Source: Daejeonella sp. (GTDB taxonomy: Bacteria; Bacteroidota; Bacteroidia; Sphingobacteriales; Sphingobacteriaceae). Taken from it: a stretch of 64,000 nucleotides of DNA. Below, piece after piece: positions 55,191 to 63,955 of the stretch. A model generated the notes under the pieces. That model was not told the origin of the DNA and searched no databases. It saw only the letters and a program-made list of their open reading frames with translations. A program made the position numbers and the translations under genes. How positions within the stretch are numbered: the stretch's first letter is position 1; each line of letters opens with the position of its first letter. The stretch is taken from assembly GCF_017495225.1 (NCBI RefSeq), contig NZ_JAFEIG010000017.1, positions 62,001 through 126,000 on the forward strand. Direction: 5' to 3'.

Positions 55191-58139
55191 ATGCAAGGTA
55201 AAGGATTAATAAAATTCGCAGCAATAGCGCTCACAATCGCGTGTTTGTATTCACTTTCGTTCACATGGATAGCGAATAAAGTTGAAAAAGAAGCCAAGGA
55301 GTTTTCAAAAGGAGATGTTACAAAAGAAAAGAGTTATCTTGATTCTGTAGCCTCTGTACCGGTGTTTGGTAGCTTAGATTACATCACATACCAATACGCT
55401 AAAGAACGTGAAATTCCTCTAGGGCTCGACTTAAAAGGCGGTATGAATGTTACCATGGAAATTTCATTAAGTGAAATGGTACGTAACCTAGCCAACAACA
55501 GCACAGATGCAAATTTCAATGCAGCAATTAAAAACGCTGAAAAAGCAACAGCTGAAGGTGATAAAGATTTTATCTCTGCTTTTGGTAGAGAATATGAAAA
55601 GCTTAGTCCCAATTCAAGACTTGCAACTATTTTTGCAACTAAAGAGAATTCAGCTAATTTAAAGATTGATGCTGATAATAAAGCGGTTTTAGATTTCTTA
55701 AGAAAAGCTGCTGATGGAGCAATTGATCTTTCATTCAATATCCTACGTACTCGTATCGATAAATTTGGTGTAACTTCACCTAATATCCAGAAACAACAAG
55801 GTACTAACCGAATTTTAATCGAATTACCTGGGGTTACTGATCCTGACCGTGTTCGTAAATTATTACAAGGTTCTGCAAAACTTGAGTTTTGGGAGACTTA
55901 CGACAATTCAGAAATATTCGGTTTACTTCAAAATGTAAACAGCATTTTAGCGAGTTCAGTAAAATCTACTGATACAACAAAAACTACTGCGGCTCAAGAT
56001 ACTTCAAAGAGTAAACTTGCTGCATTAGGTAAAAAAGATAGTAATGCTACAGATAGCGCAGCAATAAAAAGTAAATTACAAGCTGAACAAGCAAAACAAA
56101 ATCCTTTGTTTGCCTTGTTAAATCCTGCAACTTTCCAAGGACAAGATGGTCAGACAAACTTACAGCCTGGACCTGTAGTTGGATATGCTGCCTTAAAAGA
56201 TACTGCAAAAATCAATTCATATTTTTCATCTACAGCTGTTAGAGCCGTTATCCCACAGAACATAAAATTATATTGGGGAGTAAAAGCAATTTCTGAAGAA
56301 AGTAAAGTATTTGAACTTTATGCATTAAAAACTAGCAATTTAGCTGGCGGTCCTGCATTAGAAGGCGATGTAATTTCTGATGCTCGTTCTGATTATGATC
56401 AGCGTGGGAATCCAGAAGTTGTGATGGTAATGAACGCTGATGGAGCACGTTCATGGCGTACAATTACTGCAGCAGCATCTGCCAATGCAAGTAATAAAAG
56501 AAGTATAGCTATTGTTTTAGATAATCTTGTTTACTCTGCTCCTACCGTTCAGGGCGAAATTCCAAATGGTATTTCATCAATTAGCGGAAGTTTCAAAATT
56601 GAAGATACTCAGGATCTTGCCAATGTATTAAAAGCAGGTAGATTACCAGCTCCAGCTAAAATTGTAAGTGATTATGTAGTTGGTCCATCATTAGGAGCAG
56701 CTTCAATCTCTGCAGGTTTATTATCAACGATAGCAGGTATTATCTTCATCCTCATTTTCATGGGAATGTATTACAGCACTGCAGGATGGGTAGCAAATAT
56801 TGCATTAATCGTTAACTTATTCTTCCTAATGGGTGTTCTAGCATCTTTAGGTGCTGTTTTAACTTTACCAGGTATCGCAGGTATCGTGCTTTCATTAGGT
56901 ATGTCGGTTGATGCAAACGTCCTAATTTATGAACGGATTCGAGAAGAAATAGCTGAAGGCAAATCCATTAGATTAGCCATCACTGAAGGTTTCAGAAAAG
57001 CTATGCCATCGATTCTTGACTCAAACATCACCACATTCTTAACTGGTGTGATTTTGTATATTTTCGGTCAAGGTCCGATAGTAGGTTTCGCAACCACCTT
57101 AATGATCGGTATCGTAACCTCACTTTTCGCAGCTATTTTTATCTCACGCTTAGTATTCGAATGGTTACTTGATGGAAAGAAATCTATTGGTTTCTCAATC
57201 AAAGCGACTCAAAATCTATTTAAAGATTCTAAATTCGACTTCATCACTGGCCGTAAGCGTTTCTATTTCTTATCAGCTGCCATCATTGTTGCTGGTATTA
57301 TTTCTGCATTCACCCAAGGATTCAGCCTAGGTGTAGATTTCCAAGGTGGTAGAGCTTATTTTGTTGCTTTTGAAAAACCTGTAGAAGTTGAAAATGTACG
57401 TTCAATCTTAGTTGATGAATTTGGTACAGCCGTAGAAGTAAAAACATTTGGTTCATCAAATCAAGTTAAAATCACTACTGCTTATCTTATCAACGATAAT
57501 TCTGATCAGGCTAATGATCAGGTTAATGAGAAATTAGCTGCTGGTTTGAAAAAAATTAGTCCTAATTATGAGATTAAAGATTCACAAAAAGTAACTCCTA
57601 CCATAGCTGATGACATTAAAACTTCAGCTATTTGGGCAGTAATTTTCTCAATCTTAGTAATCTTCTTATACATTTTGGTACGATTTAGAAGAATGGCATT
57701 TGGTTTTGCAGCAATTCTTGCACTTGTTCATGATGTGCTTGTTTTACTTGCAATATTCACCATATTCAATGGTTGGTTACCGTTCTCTTTAGATATCGAC
57801 CAAGCCTTTGTTGCAGCGATTCTAACAGTAATGGGTTACTCAATCAACGATACAGTAGTTGTATTTGACCGTGTTCGTGAATATATTGGTCAGCACCACT
57901 CTAAAAACGAAGATCTACCATCTGTTATTAATAATGCACTAAACAGCACTTTAAGTAGAACAGTGATCACCGGTATCTGTACCATTGCGGTACTTCTTAT
58001 CATCTTCATCTTTGGTGGTGAGATATTAAGAGGTTTCTCTTTTGCGATGCTAATCGGTGTTATCTTCGGAACTTATTCATCTTTATTCGTAGCAACACCA
58101 TTTGTTGTTGAATTCATTAAAGAAAAAGAAAAAGTTTAA
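55191..58139 (+). CDS. secDF: SecD-SecF fusion preprotein translocase subunit
   Basis: The 982-residue inner-membrane protein uses proton motive force to pull preproteins through SecYEG. The SecD half (about 1-650) has YAKEREIPLGLDLKGGMNVTME, a large periplasmic domain with a Thr/Ser/Lys-rich insert (about residues 255-300) and the TM block LSTIAGIIFILIFMGMYYST, with SLGMSVDANVLIYERIREE. The SecF half (about 660-982) has GFSLGVDFQGGRAYFV and VMGYSINDTVVVFDRVRE. Both conserved proton-path Asp/Arg blocks are present. Such fusions are normal in Bacteroidota. A terminator follows. Confidence 0.97.
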   Translation: MQGKGLIKFAAIALTIACLYSLSFTWIANKVEKEAKEFSKGDVTKEKSYLDSVASVPVFGSLDYITYQYAKEREIPLGLDLKGGMNVTMEISLSEMVRNLANNSTDANFNAAIKNAEKATAEGDKDFISAFGREYEKLSPNSRLATIFATKENSANLKIDADNKAVLDFLRKAADGAIDLSFNILRTRIDKFGVTSPNIQKQQGTNRILIELPGVTDPDRVRKLLQGSAKLEFWETYDNSEIFGLLQNVNSILASSVKSTDTTKTTAAQDTSKSKLAALGKKDSNATDSAAIKSKLQAEQAKQNPLFALLNPATFQGQDGQTNLQPGPVVGYAALKDTAKINSYFSSTAVRAVIPQNIKLYWGVKAISEESKVFELYALKTSNLAGGPALEGDVISDARSDYDQRGNPEVVMVMNADGARSWRTITAAASANASNKRSIAIVLDNLVYSAPTVQGEIPNGISSISGSFKIEDTQDLANVLKAGRLPAPAKIVSDYVVGPSLGAASISAGLLSTIAGIIFILIFMGMYYSTAGWVANIALIVNLFFLMGVLASLGAVLTLPGIAGIVLSLGMSVDANVLIYERIREEIAEGKSIRLAITEGFRKAMPSILDSNITTFLTGVILYIFGQGPIVGFATTLMIGIVTSLFAAIFISRLVFEWLLDGKKSIGFSIKATQNLFKDSKFDFITGRKRFYFLSAAIIVAGIISAFTQGFSLGVDFQGGRAYFVAFEKPVEVENVRSILVDEFGTAVEVKTFGSSNQVKITTAYLINDNSDQANDQVNEKLAAGLKKISPNYEIKDSQKVTPTIADDIKTSAIWAVIFSILVIFLYILVRFRRMAFGFAAILALVHDVLVLLAIFTIFNGWLPFSLDIDQAFVAAILTVMGYSINDTVVVFDRVREYIGQHHSKNEDLPSVINNALNSTLSRTVITGICTIAVLLIIFIFGGEILRGFSFAMLIGVIFGTYSSLFVATPFVVEFIKEKEKV

Positions 58140-58161
58140 TTACCAATTTCATCAAAACAAA

Positions 58162-58192
58162 AAAGCATCCGCAAAAACGGATGCTTTTTTGT
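58162..58192 (+). terminator. Rho-independent terminator of secDF
   Basis: Stem AAGCATCCG / CGGATGCTT (9 bp, extendable by A-T pairs) with loop CAAAAA is followed by a T run. It lies 22 nt after the secDF stop. Confidence 0.9.
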
Positions 58193-58236
58193 TTTATAAC
58201 AATTTTATATAGATATTTGTTGTACTAACAATAAGT

Positions 58237-58680
58237 ATGGCAACAGAAAAATTTAGCACCTATTCTTATTTGCTGGATCGTACGGCAAGAAAGGTTAAGC
58301 AATATGCTCAGCGTCGTTTTAATGCGGAAAATTACGATATCACAGTTGATCAATGGTTAATTTTAAAGAACCTGAACAACGAAAACGACCTAAATCAGAG
58401 TCAGTTAGCAGAAATAACTGGCAAGGACCACCCTACATTAACGAGAATCATTGATCTTTTATGCCGAAAGGGACTTACAGAGCGAAAAATACATCCATTA
58501 GACAGACGATCATTTCATATTCATCTTACCGAGTTAGGAAGGAATCGCGTTGTTGAATGGAGTCCTAAAATGTCTGAAATACGTATGAAAGCATGGGAAA
58601 ACCTTTCCGAGGATGATTATTTAAATCTAAAAAGAATTCTGAACACCATTTATGCTAATCTGGATAATGAAAGTGAATAA
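58237..58680 (+). CDS. MarR-family transcriptional regulator
   Basis: The 147-residue winged-helix dimer has recognition helix region LNQSQLAEITGKDHPTLTRIIDLLCRKGL and the wing ERKIHPLDRRSFHIHLTELG with the conserved DRR. MarR proteins usually repress neighbouring genes and respond to small ligands or oxidation. There is no cysteine in the sensing position except one in the recognition segment (LLCRKG). It lies 26 nt before the ferredoxin-reductase gene, so that redox cluster is a plausible target. Confidence 0.9.
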   Translation: MATEKFSTYSYLLDRTARKVKQYAQRRFNAENYDITVDQWLILKNLNNENDLNQSQLAEITGKDHPTLTRIIDLLCRKGLTERKIHPLDRRSFHIHLTELGRNRVVEWSPKMSEIRMKAWENLSEDDYLNLKRILNTIYANLDNESE

Positions 58681-58706
58681 TTTATCTAAACCAAGAAATA
58701 AATAAA

Positions 58707-59711
58707 ATGATATCAACAGACCTTTGCATAATTGGAGCTGGCCCAGTCGGACTTTTCGCTGTATTTGAAGCAGGTTTACTCAAGATGAGATGCCACCTGA
58801 TAGATACATTACCGCAAGTTGGTGGCCAATTATCAGAAATATACCCTCAAAAACCCATTTACGACATACCGGGATATCCTGAAATTAAGGCTCAAGAGCT
58901 TGTTGAAAGATTGAAGGAGCAAATTGCACCATTTAATCCTGGATTTACTTTAGGAGAACGAGTTGAAAAGTTAGAGAAACAAGCTGATGGTTCAATTATT
59001 GTAGAAACTAATGATGGCACTAAGGTGCATTGTCAAGTTGTTGTAATTGCTGGCGGATTAGGATGCTTTGAGCCACGCAAACCAGAAATAAAGGGGCTTC
59101 TTGATTTTGAGGGTAAAGGAGTAGAATATATGGTTAAAAATCCTGAACATTTTCGGAATAAACGAGTGGTTTTAGCTGGAGGAGGTGATTCAGCACTCGA
59201 TTGGACTATTTTCCTAGCAGATATTGCTGCTAAAGTAAGTTTAATCCATCGTGGTGATACATTTCGTGGAGCACCCGACTCAGCCGAGAAAGTCCATGAA
59301 TTGGCAAGTACCGGCAAAATCGATTTAATATTACAATCTAACCTCTTGAGTGTTTCAGGAGATAAGCATCTTCAAGAAGTCCGTTTTATTGGTAGAGACC
59401 AAGTCGAAAAAACAATTGAAGCCGATTATTTAATTCCGCTTTTTGGCTTAAGTCCCAAATTAGGTCCTATAGCCGAATGGGGATTAAATATTGAAAAATC
59501 TGCTATTGAAGTAAATACTTTTGATTACTCAAGCAATATAGAGCGAATTTATGCTATTGGTGATATCAATACCTATCCAGGTAAGCTAAAACTCATTTTA
59601 TGCGGTTTTCATGAGTCTGCTTTGATGGTTCAGAGTGCTTTTAAATACGTGTACCCTGATCAAAAACTAAGTTTTAAATACACTACCGTTTACGGCGTAA
59701 ACTCATTTTAA
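58707..59711 (+). CDS. Ferredoxin--NADP+ reductase, thioredoxin-reductase-like type
   Basis: The 334-residue flavoprotein has FAD motif CIIGAGPVGLFAVFEAG, QVGGQLSEIYPQKPIYDIPGYP, NADP Rossmann motif VVLAGGGDSALDW and the C-terminal FAD block RIYAIGDINTYPGKLKLI. It resembles thioredoxin reductase but lacks the CxxC pair, which defines the TrxR-like FNR family of Bacillus and Chlorobium. The next gene, one base downstream, is a 2Fe-2S ferredoxin, its probable partner. Confidence 0.92.
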   Translation: MISTDLCIIGAGPVGLFAVFEAGLLKMRCHLIDTLPQVGGQLSEIYPQKPIYDIPGYPEIKAQELVERLKEQIAPFNPGFTLGERVEKLEKQADGSIIVETNDGTKVHCQVVVIAGGLGCFEPRKPEIKGLLDFEGKGVEYMVKNPEHFRNKRVVLAGGGDSALDWTIFLADIAAKVSLIHRGDTFRGAPDSAEKVHELASTGKIDLILQSNLLSVSGDKHLQEVRFIGRDQVEKTIEADYLIPLFGLSPKLGPIAEWGLNIEKSAIEVNTFDYSSNIERIYAIGDINTYPGKLKLILCGFHESALMVQSAFKYVYPDQKLSFKYTTVYGVNSF

Positions 59712-59712
59712 A

Positions 59713-60033
59713 ATGATCAATATAACAATTGAAGATAGAAATGGAGAGCAGCAAGATGTTGAAATTCCTGAAGAGATAAGCTTAAGTCTGATGGAGGTTT
59801 TAAGAGCCTCAGGATACAATATTTTGGCAACCTGTGGCGGAATGGCATTATGCGCAACTTGCCATGTACAAGTGTTAAAAGGTTTAGAAAAGCTACCTGA
59901 AGCTGGAAATGACGAAATGGATATGCTAGATACCCTACCCGATGCAAATTTCGATAGTAGATTGGCTTGCCAAATCCGTATGACTGAAAGGCTAAATGGC
60001 ATGATTTTTAAGATTAAAGGAGATGAACAATAA
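59713..60033 (+). CDS. 2Fe-2S ferredoxin (adrenodoxin-like)
   Basis: The 106-residue electron carrier has cluster cysteines in ATCGGMALCATCHVQVL (C-x5-C-x2-C) and a fourth in SRLACQIRMT. The spacing is that of adrenodoxin/putidaredoxin or ISC-type ferredoxins. The HVQVL strand and the acidic DEMDMLDTLPD helix would dock the reductase. It is translationally close to the FNR gene (1-nt gap). No P450 or isc genes are nearby, so the final electron acceptor is unknown. Confidence 0.92.
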   Translation: MINITIEDRNGEQQDVEIPEEISLSLMEVLRASGYNILATCGGMALCATCHVQVLKGLEKLPEAGNDEMDMLDTLPDANFDSRLACQIRMTERLNGMIFKIKGDEQ

Positions 60034-60067
60034 TAATTTTCCTTCATGATCTTAAAAATCAAACAAA

Positions 60068-61369
60068 ATGAATCGGCCAACATTAAATTCAAATGGGTTT
60101 CCCAAAATTATTATCATAGGAGGAGGTTTTGGAGGAATTGAGCTAGCAAAACGTTTAAAAGATAAAAATATAAACGTTATCATGCTCGACAAACATAATT
60201 ACCACACTTTTCAGCCCCTCCTTTATCAAGTAGCAACAGGGGGGCTAGAAGCAGATTCAATTGCTTACCCGCTACGCAAAATATTAAATAATCAAGAGAG
60301 ATTCACCTTTAGAATGGCCGAGGTGAAGCATATTGACCCCTCCATTAAAAAGATTTATTCAAACATTGGCGAAATTGATTACGACTATTTAGTTATTGCA
60401 ACTGGATCAGATACTAATTATTTCAGTAATAAAGAAATCGAACAGTTTGCGATGCCCATGAAATCAATTCCAGAAGCATTGAATATAAGAAGTTTGATAC
60501 TTCAAAATTTAGAAGAGGCATTAATTACAAGCAATCCAATCATAAAAAACTCACTTTTAAACTATATAATTGTTGGCGGTGGTCCAACGGGTGTTGAACT
60601 AGCTGGTGCTTTAGCTGAACTAAAAAAACACGTAGTCCCAAATGATTATCCCGAATTAAATATAAACGATATCAATGTTTACCTAATTGAGGGTGGATCA
60701 AAACTTTTAGCCAATATGTCTGAAAAGGCCTCCGTTAAAGCCAAACACTTTTTAGAAGAAATTGGGGTACAAGTATTAACAAATATTACCGTAACCAGTT
60801 ATGATGGTTTATTAATTAAATTATCCAATGAAAGAGAGCTACTTACAAAGAACGTTTTATGGGCTGCTGGTGTCAAAGGAACTATTCCTTCGGGCTTAGA
60901 TAAGGTGGCAATTACTAAATCTTCGAGGATAAAAGTGAATGAGTTTAATCAAGTAGAAGGGCATTCAGATATTTTTGCGATAGGCGACGTTGCAGTACAA
61001 GTTAGCCAAGATTACCCCAATGGATTGCCTGGAGTTGCTCCAGTGGCCATACAACAAGGAAAAACATTAGCTAAAAATCTCATCAGAATACTAAAAAAAG
61101 AGAGTCTGCTTCCATTTAAATACAAAAATCAAGGTTCAATGGCTACAATAGGAAGAAACTTAGCTGTAGTAGATCTAGGAAAACTTCATTTTCAAGGCAC
61201 ATTTGCTTGGTTTGTGTGGATGTTTATTCATTTAATGTCTTTGGTTGGATTTCGGAATAAAGTCATCACCTTTGTAAATTGGGTTTGGAGTTATATAAGT
61301 TTTGATCGCGGGACAAGGCTAATTATTAGGAAATATACTCGTGACACGAAGCCAAATAATGAATTATAA
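60068..61369 (+). CDS. ndh: Type II NADH dehydrogenase (NDH-2)
   Basis: The 433-residue non-proton-pumping NADH:quinone oxidoreductase has FAD motif IIIGGGFGGIELAKRLKDKN and the substrate-site block HNYHTFQPLLYQVATGGLEADSI. The NADH motif is YIIVGGGPTGVELAGALAEL, and a second FAD block is IFAIGDVAVQ. The C-terminus (FAWFVWMFIHLMSLVGF to the end) is amphipathic or hydrophobic, for binding the inner membrane. It lies 34 nt after the ferredoxin gene, so MarR-FNR-Fd-NDH-2 may be one unit. Confidence 0.93.
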   Translation: MNRPTLNSNGFPKIIIIGGGFGGIELAKRLKDKNINVIMLDKHNYHTFQPLLYQVATGGLEADSIAYPLRKILNNQERFTFRMAEVKHIDPSIKKIYSNIGEIDYDYLVIATGSDTNYFSNKEIEQFAMPMKSIPEALNIRSLILQNLEEALITSNPIIKNSLLNYIIVGGGPTGVELAGALAELKKHVVPNDYPELNINDINVYLIEGGSKLLANMSEKASVKAKHFLEEIGVQVLTNITVTSYDGLLIKLSNERELLTKNVLWAAGVKGTIPSGLDKVAITKSSRIKVNEFNQVEGHSDIFAIGDVAVQVSQDYPNGLPGVAPVAIQQGKTLAKNLIRILKKESLLPFKYKNQGSMATIGRNLAVVDLGKLHFQGTFAWFVWMFIHLMSLVGFRNKVITFVNWVWSYISFDRGTRLIIRKYTRDTKPNNEL

Positions 61370-61408
61370 TTTCATCCTAAAATTTAAAATCACATATCTT
61401 TAAAAATA

Positions 61409-61416
61409 TAGATTTG
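61409..61416 (+). promoter_or_regulatory. Candidate -7 box for HMG-CoA lyase
   Basis: TAGATTTG fits TAnnTTTG and lies 25 nt before the ATG. No -33 element is apparent. Confidence 0.35.
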
Positions 61417-61441
61417 TAAAGGCAAGGATGATTCAACATTT

Positions 61442-62290
61442 ATGACAAAACTAATTGAATGCCCAAGAGATGCTATGCAGGGGCTCCATGAATTTATCCC
61501 TACAGAAATAAAAGCAGAATATATCAATCTCTTAATCAAGGTAGGCTTCGATACTATTGATTTTGGAAGTTTTGTATCTCCTAAAGCTATTCCGCAGCTA
61601 AAAGATACAAATGCAGTATTGGAGAAGCTTAATTTGAAAGAAAATGGTACAAAATTATTAGCTATTGTAGCAAATAAACAAGGTATCGAGGAGGCTATAA
61701 AACATCAAGAAATAAACTATTTAGGCTTTCCTTTTTCAGTTTCTGAAACATTTCAACAAAAAAACACCAATTCAAGCATTGATGAATCATTAATAAGTGT
61801 TGAATACCTATTGAACAAATGTGACAAATCAAACAAAGAAGCAGTAATCTATTTATCCATGGGATTCGGAAATCCTTATGGTGATGAATGGAGCTATGAG
61901 ATTGTAGAACATTGGACTAGCGAGCTTGCTAAGCGAGGTGCTAAAATTTTATCCCTAGCCGACACAACCGGTGTATCAAATCCCGAAAAAATTAATTATC
62001 TATTCCCACAGCTCGTAAATAGCTTCCCAGAGATAGAATTCGGAGTTCATTTACATAGTAATCCTCTTAATTGGCTTGAAAAAATAGAAGCTAGTTGGCT
62101 TAGTGGCTGCAGACGCTTTGATAGCGCCCTCAGGGGATTTGGAGGATGCCCTATGGCGAATGATGAACTCACAGGAAATATCGCAACAGAGAGCCTTATT
62201 TCATTCCTAGAAGCAAAAGGAGAACATCTTTCCTTAAACATGGAAGCATGGAATGAGGCAATGAAGTATTCGAATAAGGTATTTGGTTAA
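61442..62290 (+). CDS. Hydroxymethylglutaryl-CoA lyase
   Basis: The 282-residue HMGL-family TIM barrel cleaves HMG-CoA to acetyl-CoA and acetoacetate, the last step of leucine catabolism. CPRDAMQGLHEFIPTE contains the catalytic Arg-Asp pair. DFGSFVSPKAIPQLKDT, LADTTGVSNPEKI, FGVHLHSNP (two metal His) and FGGCPMANDELTGNIATE (catalytic Cys and Asn) follow the human enzyme order. The related carboxylase beta subunit is about 47 kb away. A palindromic repeat follows the stop at once. Confidence 0.92.
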   Translation: MTKLIECPRDAMQGLHEFIPTEIKAEYINLLIKVGFDTIDFGSFVSPKAIPQLKDTNAVLEKLNLKENGTKLLAIVANKQGIEEAIKHQEINYLGFPFSVSETFQQKNTNSSIDESLISVEYLLNKCDKSNKEAVIYLSMGFGNPYGDEWSYEIVEHWTSELAKRGAKILSLADTTGVSNPEKINYLFPQLVNSFPEIEFGVHLHSNPLNWLEKIEASWLSGCRRFDSALRGFGGCPMANDELTGNIATESLISFLEAKGEHLSLNMEAWNEAMKYSNKVFG

Positions 62291-62292
62291 TC

Positions 62293-62352
62293 GTAGGGAC
62301 AGGTCGCGACCTGTCCTCTCAAATCCAAGGACAGATCGCGACCTGTCCCTAC
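62293..62352. repeat. Nested palindromic repeat (two 24-nt self-palindromic arms)
   Basis: Two 24-nt arms (62293-62316 and 62329-62352) flank a 12-nt A/T-rich loop and are inverted copies of each other with one mismatch (C versus T in the GGTCGCGACC core). Each arm is also itself a palindrome (GGACAGGTCGCGACCTGTCC in the first). The GC content is far above the surroundings. It sits 2 nt after the HMG-CoA lyase stop and 3 nt before the convergent GNAT stop. It resembles REP/BIME-type or small MITE-like elements and could also act as a bidirectional terminator, but no T run follows. Confidence 0.85.
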
Positions 62353-62355
62353 AGA

Positions 62356-62784
62356 TTATTTCGCCAACACCATTTTAAAATGTTGTATTCCTGCCTCTTC
62401 GAATTGATTGCCTGATTTTTCAAATCCAAATTTGGCATATAAAGGCATTGCAGTTAATTGAGCATGCAGATATACATAAGAGGCATCTTCTGGAAGATCT
62501 TTAATAACAGAGCCAACAAGGGCTTGCCCTAAACCAATTCCTCTGTATTCTTTTAAAACTGCGAAGCGCTCCAATTTATAACCCTTATCAGTCTTGCGCC
62601 ACCGAGAGGCACCAGCCGGTGTTCCATCAACTAATCCTATAAAGTGTACAGATTCATCTTCAAATTCCCATTCAAGTTCTGGGGGACAATTTTGCTCTTC
62701 TACAAAAACTATTTTCCGGATTGCAAAAACCTGCTCCAATTCTTCATTGGTACTAACTTTTTTAACTTCAATGGAATGATTCAT
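62356..62784 (-). CDS. GNAT-family N-acetyltransferase
   Basis: From the ATG at 62784 this is a protein of about 142 residues. IRKIVFVEEQNCPPELEWEFED opens the domain and the acetyl-CoA site is ERFAVLKEYRGIGLGQALV (R/Q-x-x-G-x-G/A). YVYLHAQLTAMPLYAKFGFEKSG is the last GNAT motif. It resembles E. coli ElaA and B. subtilis YjcF, and the substrate is unknown. The frame stays open to 62835, but those residues would start inside the fba terminator, so the shorter form is favoured. Confidence 0.9.
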   Translation of the reverse strand: MNHSIEVKKVSTNEELEQVFAIRKIVFVEEQNCPPELEWEFEDESVHFIGLVDGTPAGASRWRKTDKGYKLERFAVLKEYRGIGLGQALVGSVIKDLPEDASYVYLHAQLTAMPLYAKFGFEKSGNQFEEAGIQHFKMVLAK

Positions 62785-62833
62785 ATTTTTAAATTTATTG
62801 TAGAATCCTGATTTTCGGATTCTTATTACTATC

Positions 62834-62862
62834 AAAAAAGGGCCTCAAAAGGCCCTTTTTTA
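62834..62862 (-). terminator. Terminator of the fructose-bisphosphate aldolase gene
   Basis: Stem AAAAAAGGGCC / GGCCCTTTTTT with loop TCAAAA gives an A run on one side and a T run on the other, so it could act both ways. It lies 14 nt past the aldolase stop. Confidence 0.88.
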
Positions 62863-62875
62863 TTTATTTAAAGCA

Positions 62876-63955
62876 TTAAAGCTTATCGTTTGCATTCATA
62901 CAATTGAGATCATCAAATGCATGCGCTAAGCGCTTAACGAAAGTTTCTTCTCCTTTACGTAACCAAACACGAGGATCATAGTATTTTTTATTTGGCGAAT
63001 CGTCGCCATCAGGACTTCCGATTTGGCTTTGAAGATAAGCTTCTTTAGATTTATAATAATCCTTAATACCCTCCCAATAAGCCCATTGCATATCTGTATC
63101 GATATTCATTTTAATTGCACCGTAAGATATAGCCTCTCTAATCTCTTCTTTAGATGAACCTGAACCACCATGGAACACAAAATTGATTGGTTTTTCAGGA
63201 CTAAGATTAAATTCTTTACGAATATAATCTTGTGAATTTTTGAGAATCACTGGCTGTAATTTAACGTTGCCAGGCTTATAAACCCCATGAACATTTCCAA
63301 ATGCAGCTGCAACGGTAAATTTATCACTCACCGTGCTTAATTCTTTATAGGCATAAGCAACTTCAGAAGGCTGAGTATATAATTTTGAGCTGTCAACATC
63401 TGTATTATCAACACCATCCTCTTCCCCACCGGTAACACCCAACTCAATTTCTAGAGTCATGCCCATCTTTTTCATGCGCTCAAGATACTTTTTGCTGATC
63501 TCAATATTTTCTTCAATAGATTCTTCAGAAAGATCAATCATGTGTGAAGAAAAAAGAGGTTTTCCATGAAGAGCGAAGAATTTTTCACCATGATCAAGTA
63601 AACCATCAATCCAAGGTAAAAGCTTTTTTGCCGCATGATCTGTGTGTAAAATAACCGCCACTCCATAATGTTCAGCTAGAAGATGAACATGTTGAGCCGC
63701 CGATACAGCACCTAAAATGCATGCATTTAAATTATCATTATTTAAGGATTTACCGGCATAAAACTGGGCTCCACCATTAGATAGCTGAATAATTACAGGA
63801 GAGTTTACAGACTTAGCTGTTTCCATCACTGCATTGATTGAGTTTGTTCCAATTACATTGACTGCAGGCAATGCAAACTGATGTTTTTTGGCTATTTCAA
63901 ATAATTCTTGAACTGCATCACCATGCAAAACACCTTTAAATCCTTTTAAATTCAT
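62876..63955 (-). CDS. fbaA: Class II fructose-bisphosphate aldolase
   Basis: The 359-residue zinc aldolase splits or forms fructose-1,6-bisphosphate in glycolysis and gluconeogenesis. It has the same length as E. coli FbaA. ILHTDHAAKKLLPWID carries the first Zn/catalytic residues, LEIELGVTGGEEDGVDN the acidic loop, FGNVHGVYKPGNVKL a Zn His, and FVFHGGSGSSKEEIREAI plus KMNIDTDMQWAYW the phosphate site. The start ATG at 63955 is followed by MNLKGFKGVLHGDAVQELF. The 45 nt beyond it to the window edge hold no assignable gene. Confidence 0.97.
   Translation of the reverse strand: MNLKGFKGVLHGDAVQELFEIAKKHQFALPAVNVIGTNSINAVMETAKSVNSPVIIQLSNGGAQFYAGKSLNNDNLNACILGAVSAAQHVHLLAEHYGVAVILHTDHAAKKLLPWIDGLLDHGEKFFALHGKPLFSSHMIDLSEESIEENIEISKKYLERMKKMGMTLEIELGVTGGEEDGVDNTDVDSSKLYTQPSEVAYAYKELSTVSDKFTVAAAFGNVHGVYKPGNVKLQPVILKNSQDYIRKEFNLSPEKPINFVFHGGSGSSKEEIREAISYGAIKMNIDTDMQWAYWEGIKDYYKSKEAYLQSQIGSPDGDDSPNKKYYDPRVWLRKGEETFVKRLAHAFDDLNCMNANDKL

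Noticed and set aside
62293-62352. Start of a CRISPR array
   Set aside because: There are only two arms, they are inverted and not direct repeats, the spacer is 12 nt, and no cas genes are present.
62785-62835. Longer GNAT start (17 extra residues)
   Set aside because: The first codons would lie in the aldolase terminator hairpin, and the conserved domain begins after ATG 62784.
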